Shown: piece after piece, positions 59,613 to 64,000 of the stretch
Position numbering within the stretch: the stretch's first letter is position 1
How the letters are laid out: every line of letters starts with the position of its first letter
Source of the DNA: Tyzzerella sp.
GTDB lineage: Bacteria > Bacillota > Clostridia > Lachnospirales > Anaerotignaceae
Reading direction: 5' to 3'
Assembly: GCA_019415525.1 (NCBI GenBank)
Contig: DXZA01000002.1
Coordinates: 107,766-171,765, forward strand
Length of the DNA: 64,000 nt
Position numbers and translations under genes: made by a program
Notes under the pieces: generated by a model
Database searches by the model: none
Told to the model about the DNA's origin: nothing
What the model saw: the letters and a program-made list of their open reading frames with translations, nothing else

Positions 59613-61091
59613 ATGCGTAAATTTGAAAGTAATGTTCAATATATAAAATATATGGTTAATAAAGAACTTGTAAAAAGATTTTTAAGCAATACTCTTAATA
59701 ATACTCTTGAAAGTCTTCAGGATATTTCAGAAACTCTTATTCCAGGGCCTAAACCTATGACTCGTTGTTGTATATATAAAGAAAGACATATTATACAGGA
59801 AAGAGCAAAGCTTACAATGGAGCCGCTTAAAGGAGATAATGTAATACAAATTCTTAGAGAAGCTTGTGATGAATGTCCTATTGATAGATTTGTTGTAACA
59901 GAAGCTTGTAGAGGTTGCCTTGGTCATAAGTGTCATGAAAATTGTCCAAAAGATGCTATTATCATTATGAACCAAAGAGCATATATAGACCAAAATAAAT
60001 GTATTGAATGTGGAAGATGTAAAGCTGTTTGTCCGTTTAATGCAATAAGTGAGGTTCAAAGACCATGTATACGTTCTTGTGCTATTAATGCAATAAGCAT
60101 GGATGAAGATAGAAAAGCTCATATTGACAATTCAAAATGTGTATCTTGTGGTGCATGTGTTTATAATTGTCCTTTTGGTGCAATAGTTGATAAATCATAT
60201 GTTCTTGATATAATGAAACTTATAAAAGACTCAGAAAATAATACAAAATATAAAGTATATGCTGTTGTTGCACCTGCTATTTCAAGTCAGTTTACAGATG
60301 CAAAAATTGAACAGGTTATTGCCGGTATAGAAAAAATAGGATTTTATCATGCAGTTGAAGCTGCTCTTGGTGCAGATATAGTTTCATACCATGAGGCTCA
60401 TGAATTTGCAGAAACAGTAGATGAAAGAAAATGGATGACAACATCTTGCTGTCCTGCTTTTGTTAATTATATAAAGAAACAGTATCCAGACCTTATGAGT
60501 CATGTATCTGGAACAGTATCTCCTATGGTTGCTATTGCAAGAATGATAAAATCAACTGACCCTGACGCAAAAGTTGTTTTTGTTGGACCTTGTACAGCAA
60601 AGAAAATGGAAATAAAAATGGAAGATATAAAAGATGCTGTTGAATATACAATGACTTTTGAAGAGCTTCAAGCTATATTTGATGCTATGGAGATAAATCT
60701 TAAAGAGTGTGAAGAAGTTGCTCTTGATAATGCTTCATATTATGGAAGAATATTTGCAAGAAGTGGTGGTGTAACAGATGCTGTTACTCAAGTAATTAAA
60801 CTTGAAGGAATTGAAGCTGATTTCAAACCTACAAAATGTGATGGACTTGCAGAATGTGTTAAAACATTAAAAGTTGCTTCATTAGGTAGACTTCCTTTTA
60901 ACTTTATAGAAGGTATGGCTTGTAAAGGAGGTTGTATTGGTGGAGCTGCATCACTTTCACATGGGCCAAAAGACCTTGGTCAAGTAGATAAGTATGGAAA
61001 ACTTTCAAAAGAAGAAAACAGCCTTGATGCAATAAGAGTATTTGACCTTGAATCTATTGACCTTGAAAGACATTATGAAAAAAATGATTAA
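59613..61091 (+). CDS. [FeFe] hydrogenase, group B
   Basis: 492 residues. Cys-rich N-terminus (CDECPIDRF, CRGCLGHKC; CIECGRCKAVCP; CVSCGACVYNCP) and an H-cluster domain with L1 TSCCPAF (277-283), L2 GPCTAKK (325-331), L3 EGMACKGGC (433-441). All H-cluster cysteines are present. It is homologous to the protein at 39.6-41.2 kb, with the same layout but Lys instead of Pro in L3 and Phe instead of Trp in L1. Fourth and last gene of the operon; its expression may be what the sensor regulates. Ribosome site AAAAGGGG. Confidence 0.92.
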   Translation: MRKFESNVQYIKYMVNKELVKRFLSNTLNNTLESLQDISETLIPGPKPMTRCCIYKERHIIQERAKLTMEPLKGDNVIQILREACDECPIDRFVVTEACRGCLGHKCHENCPKDAIIIMNQRAYIDQNKCIECGRCKAVCPFNAISEVQRPCIRSCAINAISMDEDRKAHIDNSKCVSCGACVYNCPFGAIVDKSYVLDIMKLIKDSENNTKYKVYAVVAPAISSQFTDAKIEQVIAGIEKIGFYHAVEAALGADIVSYHEAHEFAETVDERKWMTTSCCPAFVNYIKKQYPDLMSHVSGTVSPMVAIARMIKSTDPDAKVVFVGPCTAKKMEIKMEDIKDAVEYTMTFEELQAIFDAMEINLKECEEVALDNASYYGRIFARSGGVTDAVTQVIKLEGIEADFKPTKCDGLAECVKTLKVASLGRLPFNFIEGMACKGGCIGGAASLSHGPKDLGQVDKYGKLSKEENSLDAIRVFDLESIDLERHYEKND

Positions 61092-61100
61092 TTTTTAATT

Positions 61101-61136
61101 ATAAACGGTACTTTTTAAGTACCGTTTATTTTTTTT
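61101..61136 (+). terminator. Terminator of the hydrogenase-sensor operon
   Basis: ATAAACGGTACTT - TTT - AAGTACCGTTTAT then TTTTTTTT. Confidence 0.9.
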
Positions 61137-61202
61137 GTTTTTAATAAATATACAAATGTATTTAATAAAAAGACAAAATATTTACTTTAATATATCAAAG
61201 TA

Positions 61203-61231
61203 TTGACAATGGTGTATTCTTTTGTAATAAT
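61203..61231 (+). promoter_or_regulatory. Sigma-A promoter of putP
   Basis: TTGACA (61203-61208) and AATAAT (61226-61231), 17 bases apart. Confidence 0.7.
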
Positions 61232-61246
61232 TATTTAGATAATGCT

Positions 61247-61309
61247 TAAACAGATATGCGTCAAATCTGTTTATTTATATGTAATATTTAAATACTCTTA
61301 TAAGAGTAT
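61247..61309 (+). promoter_or_regulatory. Structured leader of putP with two inverted repeats
   Basis: Perfect hairpin TAAACAGAT - 9 bases - ATCTGTTTA (61247-61273), followed by the perfect 18-base palindrome ATACTCTTATAAGAGTAT (61292-61309), which ends about 10 bases before the ribosome site. The palindrome looks like an operator for a dimeric regulator or a hairpin hindering translation; the regulator is unknown. Confidence 0.55.
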
Positions 61310-61336
61310 AATTTATTTTGGAAGGAGTTATTATTA

Positions 61337-62818
61337 ATGACGTATGCAATTGTTTTTATAGTTTATATTTTAGCAATGCTGGCAATAGGTTTGTTTTTTG
61401 CAAATAAAAACGAAAATATGTCAGACTATATTCTTGGAGGACGTTCTCTCAATGTTTGGGTTGCATCATTAAGTGCACAAGCATCTGACATGAGTGGATG
61501 GCTTTTAACAGGTCTTCCTGGACTTGCATATTTAAGTGCAAATGGTTCTCAGGAGGCTATATGGACAGCAATAGGTCTTGCTGTTGGTACATATCTTAAC
61601 TGGCTTGTTGTTGCAAAAAGACTTAGACAGTATACAGAAATATCAGGTAACGCTCTTACAATGCCGGATTATTTCGAACACAGATTTAAAGATACATCAA
61701 GAATATTAAGAATTGTTACTGCACTTTTTATACTTATATTCTTTTTAATATACACTTCATCTGCATTTGTAACAGGTGCTAAGCTTTTCCAAACTGTATT
61801 TGGCTTAAGTTATAGAACAGGTCTTTTAATTGGTGCAGCAATAGTTGTTATATATACATGTTCAGGTGGTTTTAAAGCTGTATGTTGGACTGACCTTTTT
61901 CAAGGTATTATGATGTTCTTTGCTATTATAATAATACCTGTAACAGTAGTAAGAATGTTTGGTGGACTTGATACAACAATGGAAACTGTAAATGTTATAC
62001 ATCCAGGTTCTTTTGATATTATACCAAATGGTACTAATATATCTTGGTTTGTTGTTATAACAGGACTTGGATGGGGACTTGGATATTTTGGACAGCCACA
62101 TATACTTGCACGTTTTATGGCCATAAGGTCATCAAAAGAAGTAAGACCAGCAAGAATTATTGCTATGGTATGGGTAATAGTTTCTCTTGCTTGTGCTATT
62201 ATGGTTGGTATAGTTGGTGTTGCATATTTCACAACACCTCTTGCAGCTGGTGCTCATGAAACAATATTTATGGAACTTTCAAAACAGCTTTTCCATCCAA
62301 TAATTGCAGGTGTGCTTCTTTCTGCTATTCTTGCAGCTACTATGAGTACATGTGACTCACAGCTTCTTGTTACAGCTTCAGCTATTTCTGAAGACGTATA
62401 TAAAGCATTTATAAAGCCTACTGCAACTGATAAAGAACTTATTAATATAAGCCGTGTTACAGTTGTTGTTGTTGCTGTTATAGCTATATTTATAGCTCTT
62501 GACCCTAACAGTAGTATATTTGGTCTTGTAAGTTATGCTTGGGCTGGTTTTGGTGCTGCTTTTGGTCCAACAATACTTTTAAGTCTTTATTGGAGAAGAA
62601 TGACAAGAAAAGGTGCTATTGCAGGTATAATTGCCGGTGGTGTAACTGTAATAGTATGGATTATGTTAAAATCTGTTGGTGGAATATTCCAGATATATGA
62701 AATAGTACCTGGATTTATAATATCAGTTATAGCAATTATTATTGTTAGTCTTATGGATAAAGAACCATCAAAAGAAATAACAGATGAATTTGATTCTCTT
62801 AAAACAACACATATATAA
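61337..62818 (+). CDS. putP: Sodium/proline symporter
   Basis: 493 residues with 12-13 membrane segments of the sodium:solute symporter family. Early motifs DYILGGRSLNVWVASLSAQASDMSGWL, then SAFVTGAKLFQTVFGLSY and the family signature region GLGWGLGYFGQPHILARFMAIRS; later LLSAILAATMSTCDSQLLVTASAISED. The S/T sodium site (ATMST) and the early aspartate of SAQASDMSGW are kept, which favours PutP over pantothenate or other symporters. Imports proline for osmoprotection or as a Stickland-type substrate. Ribosome site GGAAGGAG. Confidence 0.92.
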   Translation: MTYAIVFIVYILAMLAIGLFFANKNENMSDYILGGRSLNVWVASLSAQASDMSGWLLTGLPGLAYLSANGSQEAIWTAIGLAVGTYLNWLVVAKRLRQYTEISGNALTMPDYFEHRFKDTSRILRIVTALFILIFFLIYTSSAFVTGAKLFQTVFGLSYRTGLLIGAAIVVIYTCSGGFKAVCWTDLFQGIMMFFAIIIIPVTVVRMFGGLDTTMETVNVIHPGSFDIIPNGTNISWFVVITGLGWGLGYFGQPHILARFMAIRSSKEVRPARIIAMVWVIVSLACAIMVGIVGVAYFTTPLAAGAHETIFMELSKQLFHPIIAGVLLSAILAATMSTCDSQLLVTASAISEDVYKAFIKPTATDKELINISRVTVVVVAVIAIFIALDPNSSIFGLVSYAWAGFGAAFGPTILLSLYWRRMTRKGAIAGIIAGGVTVIVWIMLKSVGGIFQIYEIVPGFIISVIAIIIVSLMDKEPSKEITDEFDSLKTTHI

Positions 62819-62821
62819 TAA

Positions 62822-62856
62822 AAAGAGCTGAATACTTAATGTATTCAGCTTTTTTA
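62822..62856. terminator. Bidirectional terminator, putP / degV
   Basis: AGCTGAATAC - TTAAT - GTATTCAGCT with A and T runs on both sides. Confidence 0.9.
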
Positions 62857-63747
62857 TTATAAATAACATTCATATTTTTTTATAAAGCAAAGTCCTAATG
62901 TATCTTTACCAGTATGAGCAGCTATTGTTGCACCAATTTCAAAATGATTTAAAAAATATGCATCAGGAAATGTTTCCATAACCATTTCTTTAAATTTATC
63001 AAGCTCATCGAAAAGATTTGTTGTACCTATTGTAAATATATAATCTTTATAGTTGTTATTTGTACTATTAAAATCTTCTTTTGCTATTTCAGGAAGTTTT
63101 TTAATAGCTTTTTTCATTCCTCTACCCATTCCGCCAGAAGATATTTTTCCGCCTTTTAATATTATTATAGGTTTTATATTTAATATACTTCCGGAAAGTG
63201 CAGCTAATGCACCAATTCTTCCGCCGCGTCTAAGGTTTTCAAGACCACCTACAACAAATACTATCCTTCCATCTTCTTTCATTTTTTCACATATTTCTGC
63301 AATTTTTTCTATTTCTAAACCATCTTGTTGCATTCTTGCAGCTTCAAGAACCATAAGAAGTTGAGAACCAGTTGCTTGCCAAGAGTTTATTATTATTATT
63401 TTTGAATTTGGATAGCTTTCTTCAAGCATCATTTTTGCAGTTATAGCTGACTGATATGAACCACTTAAAGTATCTGTTATTGTAAAACAAAGAATATCTT
63501 TTCCTTGTTCTAAATCATCTGTAAATGCATTTATGTAGTCTTGAACAGATGGTAATGAAGTTTTTGGAAAAACATTATTTCCTATCATTTCTTTATAAAA
63601 TTCATCTAATGAAATTTCATCAATTTCTTTATAGTAGTCTGTATGATTTAATGAAACATAAAAAGGTATTACTTTTATATTATTTTTTTTTGCAAGTTCA
63701 CGATTTATATCACAAGCACCATCGCTGAAAATTTGGAAGTTACTCAT
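62857..63747 (-). CDS. DegV-family fatty-acid-binding protein
   Basis: 296 residues. Family features: FSDGACDINRELAKKNNIKVIPFYVSLN at the N-terminus, FPKTSLPSVQDYINAF with the conserved Thr-Ser, FTITDTLSGSYQSAITAKMM (second Ser-Gly-Ser fatty-acid site), INSWQATGSQLLMVLEAARM and RRGGRIGALAALSGSILNIKPII. DegV/FakB proteins present fatty acids to the FakA kinase for entry into phospholipids; the FakA gene is not in the window. Ribosome site AAGGAGG. Convergent with putP. Confidence 0.92.
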   Translation of the reverse strand: MSNFQIFSDGACDINRELAKKNNIKVIPFYVSLNHTDYYKEIDEISLDEFYKEMIGNNVFPKTSLPSVQDYINAFTDDLEQGKDILCFTITDTLSGSYQSAITAKMMLEESYPNSKIIIINSWQATGSQLLMVLEAARMQQDGLEIEKIAEICEKMKEDGRIVFVVGGLENLRRGGRIGALAALSGSILNIKPIIILKGGKISSGGMGRGMKKAIKKLPEIAKEDFNSTNNNYKDYIFTIGTTNLFDELDKFKEMVMETFPDAYFLNHFEIGATIAAHTGKDTLGLCFIKKYECYL

Positions 63748-64000
63748 ATAATCCTCCTTAATATATTTTATAAAGTTATTTTATATTATGCTACTAATAT
63801 ATCAGAAAATGTATTCTTTTGCAATGGTTAAAACAATGTAATGAAGTATTGAAAACTACATTATTTAGCATTTGAAACAAAAATAATTTTATGTAATAAA
63901 TATAACCAATTTTGATTTATTTACATAAAAATGTTATAATATTAAAAAAGCTTTTAAATTGGCATTTTTTAATAAGATTATGTTAATAATATATATATAC
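63748..64000. other. Intergenic region upstream of degV
   Basis: 253 AT-rich bases up to the window end. It must contain the degV promoter. I see no open frame with a ribosome site, no RNA and no repeat. Confidence 0.4.

Overview
The window is 64 kb of AT-rich (by eye roughly 30% GC) bacterial chromosome, almost fully coding, with strong GGAGG-type ribosome binding sites and many rho-independent terminators. It looks like an anaerobic, endospore-forming member of the Clostridia, probably of the Lachnospirales. The grounds are the spore protease GPR and a GerMN germination-type protein, three [FeFe]-hydrogenase-family proteins, a reverse rubrerythrin, meso-diaminopimelate dehydrogenase, and the thrS-infC-rpmI-rplT order. 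Genus cannot be settled from the sequence. I see no tRNA, rRNA, CRISPR array, insertion sequence or prophage.

Layout. 1-2.8 kb: the end of thrS, a small membrane-anchored protein on the minus strand, then infC-rpmI-rplT behind an L20-type attenuator; infC appears to start at ATT. 2.8-16.9 kb: an AEC-family permease, ddh, a Na/Pi cotransporter with a PhoU-like tail, a MoxR ATPase with a VWA partner, a CBS/DRTGG family II pyrophosphatase, an anion permease, a CofE-like ligase, and the yfmF-yfmH-lgt operon. 16.9-23.2 kb: ktrB-ktrA-rRNA methyltransferase, purH behind a ZTP riboswitch, gpr, and rpsT behind a structured leader. 23.2-32.8 kb: ybaK with a small HD hydrolase, a D,D-carboxypeptidase, then a co-directional run comEA - response regulator - histidine kinase - GerMN protein - comEC - holA. 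The comEC metallo-beta-lactamase domain has lost its metal ligands.

32.8-43.6 kb: an exonuclease, a small acidic protein, a type IIA topoisomerase pair (parE-parC type) with a possible LexA box, a Cys-rich GxxxG microprotein next to a leaderless amidase, a group B [FeFe] hydrogenase, a VWA protein, and reverse rubrerythrin with a near-perfect PerR box over its -10. The Cys-rich protein and the VWA protein both carry sigma-K-like promoters. 43.6-56.1 kb: an M16C peptidase, purM-purN-purD, GNAT and HD proteins, a Crh-like HPr homologue without the catalytic His, a THUMP methyltransferase, tgt-yajC and an ABC-F ATPase. 56.4-61.1 kb: a four-gene redox-sensing module of [2Fe-2S] thioredoxin-like protein, group C (sensory) hydrogenase with PAS domain, SpoIIE-type phosphatase and group B hydrogenase. 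61.1-64 kb: putP with a structured leader, and degV.

Themes: translation and its autoregulation (L20 leader, ATT start, rpsT leader), purine synthesis (ZTP riboswitch on purH; purMND), sporulation and envelope functions, and anaerobic redox metabolism and sensing. The most unusual items are the hydrogenase/phosphatase signalling module, the ligand-less ComEC nuclease domain, the sporulation-type microprotein, the orphan CofE-like ligase, and the uncharacterised leaders of rpsT, purM and putP.
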